Of a stretch of 64,000 bases of DNA, positions 1-10,600 are shown piece after piece. Location: positions 1,479,001 through 1,543,000 of the forward strand of contig CAUEEP010000927.1 in NCBI GenBank assembly GCA_958450365.1, written 5' to 3'. The notes beneath the pieces are model-generated. The model was not told the origin of the DNA. It did no database searches and worked only from the letters and a program-made list of their open reading frames with translations. This DNA is from Mesorhabditis belari (lineage: Eukaryota > Nematoda > Chromadorea > Rhabditida > Rhabditidae). The position numbers were made by a program, and so were the translations under genes. Numbering within the stretch: the stretch's first letter is position 1; every line of letters starts with the position of its first letter.

Positions 1-978
1 AAAGAATATAAAAATGTAGAGTTGCAGAGTTTAAACAGCAATGTTATTTGAAATATATATTTGTAGATACTTTATTCAACACCTGAAATAAAGTGCGCTA
101 GATTTAAGATGAATGCACATGAATTCATACAAATAACACGAAAAGGGCCAATAAAAAGCAAAAAAGCAACAATATATTTAGTATATGGGTAGCACAGATA
201 ACGTCAAGAATCCATTAGAGCCTCAAGACCAAGATCATCCAAAGATAATTTAAAGGTTTCGAGACTATTGGACTCTCACAAAACTCTGGGGAGTCGATTT
301 CAAATTCTGGCATTTCTTATTGGAAAAGAGTTATACACAAACTTATTGGAGGTGACTGGAATTTCTAAAACGAATAGTTTAGACCAATAGTTTCAAGTTC
401 AAGCTACCATTAAATAGGATTCATTTATGAGTCTTATGGTCTTCAAAACATAAGATTTTGAGAGCCAGTGTTAAACTTTTTGAGTCCTGGACACAAGCAT
501 TAGAATATAAGTGTTTGAAGCTATCATGATTTGAAAATATCATGATTTCTAGGCCGTTTTTTCTTACTAGCGACATGGAAGGATCTTATTGGTCTGAATG
601 CATGATCACTTCCATAAAAAATTAATCCTGCCATTAATCAAATAGAGATTTGGAACAATTTGACAAATTTATCTTTTTTCATCCCTTCCCGATTATCCCG
701 TTCTTTTGTTGACCTTTAAAACTTTAAAGATGCCTTTAAACCTTTAAAATAGACCTTTAAATAGAGCATTGGACCATTAATATAGATCCAATGCCCTCCA
801 GATTAGGTACTTTGACACAAAAAAGAGGAAAAGATACCCGAAATCCGAAGTTTAGGTCTGTGGACTGAAAGCGAGATTGAGACAAAGATCCCAAGTTTTT
901 CAAAGTTTTCCAAACGGACCCAAAAATGAGCGAAACCTTGCTAGCAATGTTTCGCAAATGGAAAAACGCCATCGACAG
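1..978. other. Intergenic, no gene seen
   Basis: AT-rich sequence without a convincing exon, tRNA or transposase. The only open frame of note (757-972, minus) lacks protein-like composition and splice context. Confidence 0.5.
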
Positions 979-1278
979 GTCCTCGAATTTCTACGATTAA
1001 ATTGAGAATTCGAATTTTTATGAAACAAAAGTGAATTCTGGAACGCACGAAGGCGTTTAGACTTGAAAGACCGTCAAAATAAGTGGAAAAGTTTTTTCAT
1101 TAATAAAGCCGGTTCATTTACCCAATTTTGCCTCCACTGCTTTCCAGGATAGCCCTTACTGGATAGAGTTTATTTTCAAGTGCTCATAGTGTTGCGTAGA
1201 GTCGTTATCCTATGATTTTTAAGCTTTATCCTTGCTTTTGGTGGAGTTTCTGTGATTTTTTGGGCATTCTGTCTGTAT
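979..1278 (+). repeat. Left arm of a 300-bp inverted repeat around the first F-box gene
   Basis: This arm is recognisably the reverse complement of 3459-3761. Shared landmarks include a cctcgaattt block at the outer end, ggaacgcacgaa, a poly-T stretch before ataaagccggttcattta, and ggcattctgtctgtat at the inner end. The arms differ by scattered substitutions and small indels, so they are not recent. Together they enclose about 2.2 kb containing one F-box-like gene. Confidence 0.8.
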
Positions 1279-1686
1279 GATTGTGTCACAACAAACGAGT
1301 GGGTTCTTTTTCGTGAAATTTTTCCATTTTTTGCTCAACCCCTCCAACATTATCCGTTTTTTCTGATCTCATTGCCAATCTGTTCATTTTTTCTTACGTA
1401 AACCTTTAACTTTTCGCTGTTTTCGGACTTGTGCACGGTGTTTCTGTGAAATAAAATGGTTCTTTATTATCAATACTTTATTCGTGTAAGCATGAAAAAG
1501 TGAAAAGGGAATATGTGCAATTGACAAAATGAAATAAAAGCTAGTCAGATAATCATAGATGCCCAATACCCACTGCCATAATAGCAGAGTAAAAGTACAA
1601 ATAGGAGCCAAAGATTTCAAAAGATTTAAGTATAGGGCAGAATTGAAATGGCTTGTTTGAAAGTTCTAATTCGTTTACGGAATGCT

Positions 1687-2676
1687 TCATTGAGACGGCA
1701 TGTAGAAGGCCATAAATTGAAAGGCCGAGATCAGCGCGTGAAACACGTAGATACAACTCGTCGCTGGGTTGATTTGGCGGCGGAAACACAAGCTATGTTC
1801 CCTGAACAAAGGAAAACTGTAATTTAGGCCTGAATTGAGTCCCTGTTTGATTTCTCCGCGAAGCTCGTTTGCACGAGAAACGAGTGCCGAGTGATTTTCG
1901 CCGCGATCAACTCGTTGAAGTCCTTGCACCTGTGAAAGAAAACCACTGGCCTGGGCAGAAAGGTCACCTTGGAAGGAACGAAACACAATGTGAATCACAG
2001 CTTCTGAATTCTTACTTGGAATTCCTTGGTTGGCAATCCAGTCGATGACTTTGAAAGCAGAAGTTTCAATTGCAATCATCTTGATTTGCGTTTTCATCAA
2101 GGCGTCGCGGCAGACGTGAAGGTGAAATTCGCTCTCGAGTTGCAGCGTGATCCTCTCGCATTCGTTCAGCTCGTTTTCGATGAATTTGCAGAGTTGCTCC
2201 ATCATGTTTTTTGGAGTTTGGTAAGACTCGGCGATCCCCATCCCAATTATTGCGCTCTTTTTGACCGATCCACGAAAATGAGTGAAGAAGCCTCCGTTCC
2301 GGCAGCGTCTCTTCGTGCTAATAAAGAGATCGAGTTGGTTCACGGATTTCAACTGGCCTAAGAACATCGATTCGTCATAGGAATAGGTGTCTAACTTGTC
2401 GCATGAAACGATCTGTTTGGTGAGAGGAAGAAGAGTTGCATTGAGATGGACAAACGAAGAATCGACCAGCTTCTTGATCGAACTTCCATCACGATCATGG
2501 GCAATCACAGCTACGTGCTTTCCGAAAACGATCGATTGATTCATGGCATAGCTCGAGTAGAGCCTCTTGTTCACCATCATCAGTTCCCACACGTCTTTCC
2601 CATCGAGATGGCTTGCGATCTTCTCAGCCAGCTCCCACGGCAAATCATTGATCGTTGCAACCGTTGCAGCCGGCAT
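1687..2676 (-). CDS. F-box-like protein, 329 aa, single exon
   Basis: An N-terminal F-box-like motif (residues about 10-43: DLPWELAEKIASHL followed by VNKRLY) suggests a substrate adaptor of an SCF ubiquitin ligase. The rest has no domain I recognise. It shares two marks with the gene at 60242-61285: a GIPSKN-S/P-EA block around residues 219-226 and an aromatic tail after CIYV (FMAFYMP here, FVAFYVP there), so these form one local family. The start is supported by a ttttcag acceptor 8 bases upstream of the ATG with no exon before it, as in a trans-spliced nematode transcript. There is no intron and no internal stop. It lies inside a 300-bp inverted repeat. The fold and family link are visible; ubiquitin-ligase function is inference. 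Confidence 0.72.
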   Translation of the reverse strand: MPAATVATINDLPWELAEKIASHLDGKDVWELMMVNKRLYSSYAMNQSIVFGKHVAVIAHDRDGSSIKKLVDSSFVHLNATLLPLTKQIVSCDKLDTYSYDESMFLGQLKSVNQLDLFISTKRRCRNGGFFTHFRGSVKKSAIIGMGIAESYQTPKNMMEQLCKFIENELNECERITLQLESEFHLHVCRDALMKTQIKMIAIETSAFKVIDWIANQGIPSKNSEAVIHIVFRSFQGDLSAQASGFLSQVQGLQRVDRGENHSALVSRANELRGEIKQGLNSGLNYSFPLFREHSLCFRRQINPATSCIYVFHALISAFQFMAFYMPSQ

Positions 2677-3458
2677 TCCCGTATCTGAAAAAAAAAGTCG
2701 TCATTGGAATTGACATTTGTTTGATTTCCTAGAGTCACTTTTGTCACCAAAACCACTTTTTTAAGGTTAATCTAGAGCAGTAATCATTTTTGATCGTGAA
2801 AATCAAATCAAGCAGTCCAATAGTTTCTGATACTAAAAATGACTCCAATAAACCATAAAACCAACGAAAATTGTATAAAAAACGAGTTAGAGGCGCTCAA
2901 ACGTAGATAAAGCTAAATTTTATCCAAAAAATCCTTCAAAGCTTAAACGTTCCAGCATAAAAGTCAAAGATATCCTTAAAAGTCTACAACTAGATTTGCG
3001 TGTAGATTTGGGTTTTAGTCAAAAACAATTGGCTAAGTTGCGTTTATACCGCAAAAGAAAGGGATTCAAAACAATGGAGTGGAAGGTGCCGAAAAGAAGA
3101 CGAAACAAAACCGCGTTAGAATTTTAAACAACAAACTATGGGCAAACAATATAAAAAGGAGAGAACGAACGAAGGGAGAGGGATTACTTTAAAAAGGCGC
3201 TATAAAAACATAATAGATTTTACGAAGGGAGAAGAAAACTTTAAAAAAAAAACATAAAAATTGAACGAAGTTTCCGATTTTATCATGGAATACAGAAAAA
3301 TGAAAAGAATGGCAAAAGGAGAATTTTGTGCGGGGTACGGTAGCGGATCCACGCTTCAGAAGGCGCACTGCACCACCTTCGCGCCAGTCTATCACAATCA
3401 GTACCCTTAAAAGCATACAACTTTTACTCATTTCACATGAAAACACCCTTTTAACGTT
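2677..3458. other. Upstream region of F-box gene, no gene seen
   Basis: AT-rich. It should contain the promoter of the minus-strand F-box gene but I see no defined element. Open frames here are short and not protein-like. Confidence 0.4.
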
Positions 3459-3761
3459 ATACAGACAGAATGCCCAAAAAAAATCACAGAAAATCCACCA
3501 AAAGCCAGGATAAAGCTTAAAAATTACAGGATGACGACTCTACGCAACACTATGAGCACTTGGAAATAAATTCTTTCCAGTAAAGGCTATCCTGGAAAGC
3601 AGTGGAGGCAAAATCGAATAAATGAACCGGCTTTATTAATGAAAAAACATTTCCCTTTTTCTAACGGTCTTTCAAGTCGAAACATTTTCGTGCGTTCCTG
3701 AAATCATTTTTTTTTTTCATAAAATCTCGAATTCTCGATTTAATCGAAGAAATTCGAGGAC
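3459..3761 (-). repeat. Right arm of the 300-bp inverted repeat
   Basis: Reverse complement partner of 979-1278 with similar landmarks in inverse order (acagacagaatgcc, ctatcctggaaagcagtgg, tcgaattctcgatttaa). Confidence 0.8.
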
Positions 3762-3797
3762 AAAAAGTTCCAATCAGACGAAGGAGTTGACATTCTT

Positions 3798-3849
3798 GAC
3801 TGCCAGCATGCTCCCCAGACCTGAACCCGATTGAGAACTTATGGGGTAT
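3798..3849 (+). mobile_element. Tc1-like transposase scrap
   Basis: A short frame reads CSPDLNPIENLWG, the diagnostic block of Tc1-family transposases that contains the third catalytic acidic region. Only about 17 codons remain, abutting the outer edge of the inverted repeat on one side and a LINE fragment on the other. Confidence 0.7.
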
Positions 3850-4140
3850 GTTCGTGGTAGCCACTCTATGATCCGTCCACATTTCTCTATCCCTTGCTAT
3901 TGTCATCCAGTGTTTCCTATCTTGGTTGTTCCTGGTTCGAAGTCTTCGACTTGCTTGTGCTGGTGGTGGTTGCACTCTAGTCATCCTTTCTCTGACCGTC
4001 TCTGCCACTCTTGTGCTCCACCTCGTTGCTGGTCTTCCGATGGGCTTCTTCTGGTCTCGTGGTAGCCACTCTGTGGTCCGTATAGTCCATCTGTCGTCTG
4101 TTCTTCTGGCTGGCCCATCTGAGTCTTTTTCTCTCGACAG
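3850..4140 (-). mobile_element. LINE (RTE/CR1-type) ORF2 C-terminal fragment
   Basis: The minus strand is open across this stretch. It reads the typical C-terminal tail of non-LTR retrotransposon polyproteins: DDRWTIRTTEWLPRD, then GRPATRW, then DRKHWMTIARDREMW. Such tails follow the reverse transcriptase domain. No reverse transcriptase catalytic region is present here, so it is a dead 3' fragment. The exact clade is not determinable from this piece. Confidence 0.65.
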
Positions 4141-4287
4141 CTAATCGATATTTCCGATTCAAATTCAAAAAATCGAGAAAGCGATGCCAATGGCAAATTT
4201 TTGACGCTTCAGAGTGCCGTAATCAACTTTTTCTTTTTCTTTTTCTTTTTCTTTCAAATTCCTCAATCATTTACTCTCTATTCCTTT

Positions 4288-5358
4288 ATGAATTTTATTT
4301 TACCATCCGAACTGAAGAAATCGATCCTTTCAAAACTTGATGTCAGCAATTCTTTAAAGCTTTTACAAGTTAATAAAGAATTTCGAAGCGATATTCTAAT
4401 CGAGGGACCATTTTATAAAAAAGAATTCATTTTCATTCGAGCAAAGTTTTTTAAAGCAAAAAAATATGAAGAAAAACGTTTGCAGATTCGATTTTTAACA
4501 AAATCAAGCGAATTAACAAAGATTTATCACGATTTCAACAATTCAACAATATCAATTCAACAATATTGTCATCATCCAGCTACTAAAACAATAAATAAGA
4601 ATTTCATTTCAAAATATTCTCTCAAAATTCTCAAAAACCTTTTCAAATCATTAGATTCTTGTGAAAAGTTTCGAGTGGTTAAAGCCGAGCCATTTCACGA
4701 GCTTTGGACTCATCTAGAAGCTCAAGAATTCCCAATAGAATTGAAATTCGTTAAAGATTTCGAATCCTTATCATTTATTGAAAATCTTTCTGAATTAAAA
4801 TCTTTAATTAATCATTTTTATTTAATAACTAATAGTTTTTTAATTAAATTCTCAAAAAATTTTATACAAGATATAGAATTTGATAAAGAAATTTATAAAA
4901 AAATAAAGAAAATGATTGAAAAATGTGAACATTTACAAATTTGGAATTTAAATGAAGATTTTCGACTTATTCTTAATCAATCTTTTAAATCTTTATCTCT
5001 TGGATTCAATGATTCAACTAAATTATGGAATGAAGTAGAGAAAATTGTCAATTCTCGTCTTCCAATTGAAACAAAAGGAACTGAATTCTTTATTTTTTTA
5101 GTTGGCCCTTACAACGATTATCAATATAATTTGTTTTGGCAAAGCATCTCGGAAATGTTATTCGAAAATTCGTCTTTGTTTTTAATGAGAGAGGGATCTT
5201 TAGAGAAGATTCAAGCTTTTCAAAGATATAAAGTTTACCGTGAAAGACATCGACCTGACCCTGGGATTTCTTCGATTTGGGCCTCTGTCTACAAGCATAT
5301 CAACAATCAAATCACTATTCTTTTCTATAATCAAGCTGTATTTGCTTTTTCTAATTAA
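4288..5358 (+). CDS. F-box-like protein, 356 aa, single exon
   Basis: The protein starts with an F-box-like segment (LPSELKKSILSKL then LQVNKEF, residues about 4-30) and continues as a lysine-, phenylalanine- and serine-rich chain with no other recognisable domain. A PIETKGTEFFIFL block around residue 268 resembles the GIPSKN-x-EA block of the other two F-box-like genes here, so I place it in the same diverged family. I chose the ATG at 4288 rather than the in-frame ATG at 4201 because the intervening segment is a translated TTTTTC tract that looks like a polypyrimidine/splice-acceptor region. Codon use is markedly more AT-rich than in the gene at 60 kb. Function as an SCF adaptor is inference. 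Confidence 0.6.
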   Translation: MNFILPSELKKSILSKLDVSNSLKLLQVNKEFRSDILIEGPFYKKEFIFIRAKFFKAKKYEEKRLQIRFLTKSSELTKIYHDFNNSTISIQQYCHHPATKTINKNFISKYSLKILKNLFKSLDSCEKFRVVKAEPFHELWTHLEAQEFPIELKFVKDFESLSFIENLSELKSLINHFYLITNSFLIKFSKNFIQDIEFDKEIYKKIKKMIEKCEHLQIWNLNEDFRLILNQSFKSLSLGFNDSTKLWNEVEKIVNSRLPIETKGTEFFIFLVGPYNDYQYNLFWQSISEMLFENSSLFLMREGSLEKIQAFQRYKVYRERHRPDPGISSIWASVYKHINNQITILFYNQAVFAFSN

Positions 5359-5530
5359 CGAAGTGAAAGATGAAATCTATCGTCAAATTTCTGATGTTTT
5401 ACTGGTCAATAAAAGTTTGTGTAAATCAATAAAGCATTTTTTTTGTAGACTTATCGATAAAAACATAGAGAAAATTAGTGGCAAAGTTGATCTTCCAGAT
5501 AGGAGTCTCGGAATTCGGAGATTCTTCTAG
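5356..5530 (+). pseudogene. Degenerate extra F-box fragment
   Basis: Directly after the stop of the preceding gene, another frame reads EVKDEIYRQIS then VLLVNKSLCKSI, which again resembles an F-box. It has no start or continuation of its own. A similar AATAAAAGTTTGTGTAAA string recurs near 7708. It may be a remnant of a tandem paralogue or of the 3' end of the upstream gene after a frameshift. Confidence 0.4.
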
Positions 5531-5600
5531 ATAGAAGTCTCGGAATTCGGAGATTCTTCCAGATAGAAGTCTTGGGATTCGGAGATCCTTCCAAATTCCA
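5493..5600. repeat. Short tandem repeat, about 35-bp unit, 3 copies
   Basis: Unit built around agtctcggaattcggagat; copies differ by a few bases. Confidence 0.7.
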
Positions 5601-6657
5601 TCCAATTCCGTCGTTAGTCCTGGAATTTGGGGACTTCTCTATTTTCCTCCAGATCTCGACTTGCGATTCTATGTTCTTACACTAAAGTGTAAATAAATTA
5701 CTTATGGTTTTCTAGAACCGAATTTCATAAGCAACATTTACTGAACTGAACCCTTCAGTAGCAGCAGAGATCGATAAGTGTCTACCCACCCCTAGAGATT
5801 TGTTTAGGGGAGGGTAGAGAGGCGGAGTTTGACCACTTTTGACTTTTCCTCCAGATCTCGACTTGCGATTGTCAGATCGACTCGAGGTTGGTTTTAAAAT
5901 GATCCTTATGAAGTTTGGTTATAGAAAACCACAATTTACTTAGTACACTCTAATGTAGGAACATAGAGAAAATCCGTGTCAAAGTTGAACTACCTACCTG
6001 GAAGAGTCGATCCACTTAAATGGTCTATAATTCGAGGTATGTAAGCTGAATCAACTCATGGTTGGTCTTATTAGAATCTCCATTAAATTTGACTAAAGAA
6101 AGATTTAAGTCTATAAAAGTTTTAAAGATCAAGGTCAATAAAACAAATTCAATAAAAGTTTTAAAGATTTAAACAGAGAAAAAACCAAATTAGACAAGCA
6201 GGTAAAAGTGTAAGAAATATATTTCTACTTTGATCCTTCTAATTTCTTTTGAGACCGTGTCTTGTTGTCGTTGATTCGATCATTTATCGGATTCATCACC
6301 TCCAAACCGATCTCGTTCTCATCCATGTTGATCACTAGTATTTTGCCGACAACATGAGCTTGATCAAATTCTTTTTGCTAAAAGCATGATAGAAATATAT
6401 TTATACTTTGATCTTTATAATTCCTTGTGAAAGCGTATCTCGGTGTTGTTTAATGGTAGATTTCTTGAAAACGCACAATTTATCAAAACATTCCCTTATT
6501 AGGGCAAACTTTGCTCAAACTGGAGCAACCTGGCACTATCACAATTACTTCAACACTGAAAAATGGATGAATAGAAAAAGGAGCACACAACTGACTCAAG
6601 ACAAAGGTTAAATAATGGGTTTTTAAGTACACAAGCTACGACAAACGAATAACTGAA
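5601..6657. other. Intergenic, no gene seen
   Basis: Contains two copies of a cctccagatctcgacttgcg block (about 5646 and 5850) but no exon, transposase or RNA gene that I can support. Confidence 0.45.
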
Positions 6658-6963
6658 TAGTGGCTGATTTCTAGTGGCTGATTTCTAGTGGCTGATTTCT
6701 AGTGGCTGATTTCTAGTGGCTGATTTCTAGTGGCTGATTTCTAGTGGCTGATTTCTAGTGGCTGATTTCTAGTGGCTGATTTCTAGTGGCTGATTTCTAG
6801 TGGCTGATTTCTAGTGGCTGATTTCTAGTGGCTGATTTCTAGTGGCTGATTTCTAGTGGCTGATTTCTAGTGGCTGATTTCTAGTGGCTGATTTCTAGTG
6901 GCTGATTTCTAGTGGCTGATTTCTAGTGGCTGATTTCTAGTGGCTGATTTCTAGTGGCTGATT
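6658..6963. repeat. Homogeneous minisatellite, 14-bp unit, about 22 copies
   Basis: Unit TGGCTGATTTCTAG repeated essentially without variation over about 306 bases. There are no unique spacers, so it is not a CRISPR array. Confidence 0.97.
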
Positions 6964-7156
6964 ACGATAGTTTATCCAACAACTTTGAATTTTAACGTGT
7001 GTATTGAATTTTGACTAACTGCAGAGCAATGACAATTCGCCAAAAAAAGAAAAATTGACAATTATGAGATGTGATTCCTTTTTTCGCATTCAATCTCTTT
7101 TAGAATTGATTAAAAATTGTTTTCTTTCAAGATTTCATTCTTAATTTCTTTCCTCT

Positions 7157-9735
7157 TCAACATTTTTCACTGAAAATCGTTTCGTTTTTGCTTCAAATCT
7201 AAACTTTCAAATATTAAAAGTTGACTTTTTCTCACTTACTCTCGTAATTTCTTGATATAGTTGTAAGTTCGAATATGAATGATAATAAACCAAATTGAAG
7301 CCGTAAATAAAACAGTTAACATTGTCATTCCCATCATCGCCACACCACGAATCACTAGATTTCATTTGTTTTTAATAGAAATGATGTCAAATATTGAGCA
7401 ATATTTTCTCAAGCAATCCTTTACATATTGTTTCATAGGAAAAGCAAATTTTTGACATCATTTCTATCATTTCTATTAAAAACAAATGTCATTCCCATCA
7501 TTGCCACACCACGAATCACCAGATTTCATTTGTTTTTAATAGAAATTATGTAAAAATTTGGTTTTTCTATGAAATAGCATGTAAAGGATTGCTTGAGAAA
7601 ATATTGCTTAATATTGCTTGAGAAATTTCTGATATTGCTAAATAGAAAAATGCTGAATGCTAAATAGAAAATATTGCTTAATATTGCTTGAGAAATTTCT
7701 GATTTTTCTCTGGCGAATAAAAGTTTGTGTAAAGATTTAAGCAGAGAAAAGATCAAATTAGACAAGCAATTTACTTATGAAGTTTGCAAAATCTGCTGTT
7801 GGGGAAACCAAATAATCAATGAATGATTTGGGTTTTTTAGGAAATATTGAAGTGGACCAAAAATTGGACCGATTTTCTTATGTTAAAAAGTCTTATTCAA
7901 ATTACTCTTGAGACTTATCATCTCAAGGATTTGTCTCAAGAATTAAATCTGAAGGCTTTGTTGCGTTAAACTGACTTGATGCAACGTTTTTCCGTTTCTT
8001 TTAATTGATATGTACCCAAATTTCAAAAAGAAAAAAGAAACTTTCTAAAAAGTCGAATACTCACTCCCCAATTTCTCTTGCATTTCACTATCCGGTTCAA
8101 TTGTCGGTCGATCGGGAAAACCAGTCGGATGAATGGCATAAGCAAAAGTTATTGCGATCAAGATTGAGAATAACACACTGATTATCACCTAAAATCTATT
8201 CAAATCTTGAAATCAATCTTGAAAGAGTTTTCAAATTAAATTTGAAAGCCTGGTACTGGTAGCCTGCGCTGAAAGCCTAATACTGGTAGCCTGCACTGAA
8301 AGCCTGGTACTAGTAGCCTGCACTGAAAGCCTGGTACTGGTAGCCTGCACTGAAAGCCTGGTACTGGTAGCCTGCACTGAAAGCCTGGCACTGGTAGCCT
8401 GCAGTGAAAGCCTGGCACTGGTAGCCTGCACTGAAAGCCTGGCACTGGTAGCCTGCAGTGAAAGCCTGGTACTGGTAGCCTGCACTGAAAGCCTGGCACT
8501 GGTAGCCTGCACTGAAAGCCTGGCACTAGTAGCCTGCACTGGTATCAAAATCAGAAAATCAAACTCACCCAAAACAAAATCACTGGTATCAACAATCGAT
8601 GTCGATCATTTGGAAGAGCATAATATGTACATAAAATAACAGATCCTTGAATGAAAATCGCGTAAAAATCGAAATATTGCTTGTCGTTTGAGAAAATTGT
8701 TTGCACTGTTAGAATGCAAAAGAGAAAAGTGTTGAGGACGTTGACTGCAAAGCATGCTGTCTGGAAAGATTTATGTTAGATTTGCTATTTTTGAGAAACT
8801 CTTCACAATCATTTTCTTCTTATCTGTTTGGATTTAAAGGTACAAACTTTTAAGCTCGCTTAAGCTCGCTTAAGATTAAATCGAAAATCCACCTAATTCA
8901 AATGAATTCAAGTACCTAAGCCAGACAAAAAGCCGTTCAAAACTTGATTTATAAGCTAATCCGTAAAAATTCCCTTTGAACTTTGAGCTCACTGTTTACT
9001 TGTTTGTTTGGTTGATTCAAATAGAAGTTTGATCAAAAGTTGAAGATATAATTGAACAATTTACATTGCAATTTTGTTTCCAATACTTAAAAGATACTTT
9101 TCCTTTTAAATTCTTGAAAATTTTCTAGTTCTAGTCATTCTTCTAGTGATTTTATGAAAGAAAAAGACGAATGACTTCCATAAAATTTGATCGATTTTCA
9201 ATTCAACTCAAGTGACATTCTCTAATTTTAAGAAAGTCAATTTTTGAATCGCGACTTTTTAGAAAACCTTTAGCAAGAGAAACCCTTTTAGAAAACCTTT
9301 ATAAAAATAGCTCTAACTTAAATTTTATCTATTTTATCTACACTACTGGACAATGAAATATCATATTTGAAAAAAAGATCGTCACTTTCGCGCGTCTGTA
9401 ACTCCATTGTCTTTACCGTATTTCTAAATAAGAATATTACCATTGTGTAGCCCTTGAAAAGAGCTTTCAAAAAATGTATAACACTAATAGTTTAAACTCA
9501 AAGACAAGGGAGTTACAGACGCGCGAAAGTGACGATCGTTTTTCAAATATCATTTTTCATTGTCCAGTACTGTATTTTATCCAAAAATTATTTAACTTTT
9601 AAGATTTTCAGATTGAAAAATAAAATCTTTTACTTAAAATTTCTTTTTCCTCACCTTACAATGCAATTCTCGGAAACAACACAAAAACTCGCGATCATTG
9701 TGCGCAAAACCGCTCACTTTACGGAAAAGTCGCAT
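7157..9735 (-). CDS. Small four-helix membrane protein, 174 aa, 5 exons
   Basis: Exons (minus): 9655-9735, 8569-8760, 8065-8188, 7240-7354, 7157-7169; phases join without error and end in TGA. The N-terminus carries a cysteine cluster (FLCCFRELHCKTAC). Four hydrophobic segments follow: about 31-50 (VNVLNTFLFCIL), 60-75, 86-106 (LLIPVILFWVIISVLF) and 138-160 (MLTVLFTASIWFIII). This matches the layout of a nematode family of short tetraspanning proteins with a Cys-rich head, distantly LAPTM-like (DUF7027-type); I am not certain of the family. A ttttcag acceptor 6 bases upstream of the ATG suggests trans-splicing. Intron 1 contains a MITE (9341-9572) and intron 2 a 27-bp minisatellite, which explains the stretched gene. 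Function unknown; location is likely an internal or plasma membrane. Confidence 0.7.
7488..7551. repeat. Partial duplicate of an exon 4 acceptor region
   Basis: About 64 bases nearly identical to 7324-7387, which spans the start of exon 4 of the membrane protein and its upstream intron. Between the copies lie inverted segments (atgatgtcaaa ... tttgacatcat), indicating a small local fold-back duplication. Confidence 0.75.
8244..8540. repeat. Intronic minisatellite, 27-bp unit, 11 copies
   Basis: Unit gaaagcctggtactggtagc plus ctgcact, 11 copies in 297 bases with a few substitutions, wholly inside intron 2 of the membrane-protein gene. Confidence 0.95.
9341..9572. mobile_element. MITE, 232 bp, long terminal inverted repeats, TA target site
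   Basis: Ends are inverted copies beginning CA(C/G)TACTGGACAATGA and extending about 65 bases through a cgatcgtcactttcgcgcg block. TA flanks both ends. It is non-coding, so a Tc1/mariner-type MITE, in intron 1 of the membrane-protein gene. Confidence 0.85.
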
Positions 9736-9741
9736 AGGAAA

Positions 9742-10311
9742 CTGAAAATTAAATAAAAATAACAAAATTTGAATAGGAAAATGAGTGAATTTAAGGAATT
9801 TAAGGAATTCTAAAGAATTCTAAAGAACTTTATAAAGTAGAATTGTAAAATTCTTATGCTGAAGCTCTACAAAATATTAGTGAAGCTATATTTTTGGTAA
9901 AGAAAAAAAAGGAACAGATTAGTCTATTGTTTAATCTAAATTTGAATTGATACTAAAGTTTTGATGATTATAGAGATCTCTTTATAAAGTTTTGCAATTT
10001 GTGGTTCTTGGATGAGTTCTTTGTGGGTGACAGTTGTCAGAAAAGTGTCATTTTGATGGATTTGAGTGGAGGAAACAAAAAAAAAATGGCATAAAAAGGA
10101 ATTTAATACATTTGATATCAAACTTTCTAGAGATTTTAATGAAATTTGTTTAAGAAATTTCACTACGATCTCAGAAATCTCAGCAATTTCACTACGATTT
10201 CACTACGATTTTGACTAAGATTTTGAATAGAAATCCTTGAATTCATTACAATTATATAAATAAAATATTTGCTAAATCTTGCGGAAAATTTTTGGATTCA
10301 AAAGCAAAAGA
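9742..10311. other. Intergenic, no gene seen
   Basis: AT-rich; contains a short tcactacgatt tandem near 10160-10210. The open frame at 9936-10163 (minus) is not supported by composition or context. Confidence 0.4.
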
Positions 10312-10460
10312 ATTGGTGGCAAGAGGAGTCGAACCCGGGACCTCTGTCTTCCGTTCGTTTGAGAGACGTGCGTGTTAGCCATTCGGCCAGTGGATGGCGC
10401 AGTGCGAGCGGACGTGTCTCTAGCTCACTCGACCTGGGTTCGACTCCCGCCCGCGTATTT
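10312..10460. other. Head-to-head pair of tRNA-like sequences
   Basis: The minus strand shows an A-box-like tggccgaatgg (near 10380-10390) and a B-box ggttcgactcc (near 10326). The plus strand shows tggcgcagtgcg (near 10394) and another ggttcgactcc (near 10438). The 5' parts overlap. Neither folds into a full tRNA with a paired acceptor stem, so these are tRNA-like relics or a tRNA-derived element rather than working genes. Confidence 0.5.
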
Positions 10461-10600
10461 GGTTTTGGTTTTTTAAAAATTTAAAAACATTTTGCATAAC
10501 TACATGAAATTCTAAGTCAAACTAATTATAAATCATTTGAAACGGTCTACTGGGTGCGGAGGAATGAACACAGATAGACAGACAGACAGACACAGCTCTT

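Noticed and set aside
6658..6963. Regular array resembling a CRISPR
   Set aside because: Units are directly contiguous with no unique spacers, and the setting is a eukaryotic genome.
7526..7765. 79-codon minus frame
   Set aside because: Overlaps the local fold-back duplication and AT-rich sequence; real exons of the neighbouring gene end at 7157.
8231..8572. Repeat-rich minus-strand frames of about 100 codons
   Set aside because: Translations of the 27-bp intronic minisatellite.
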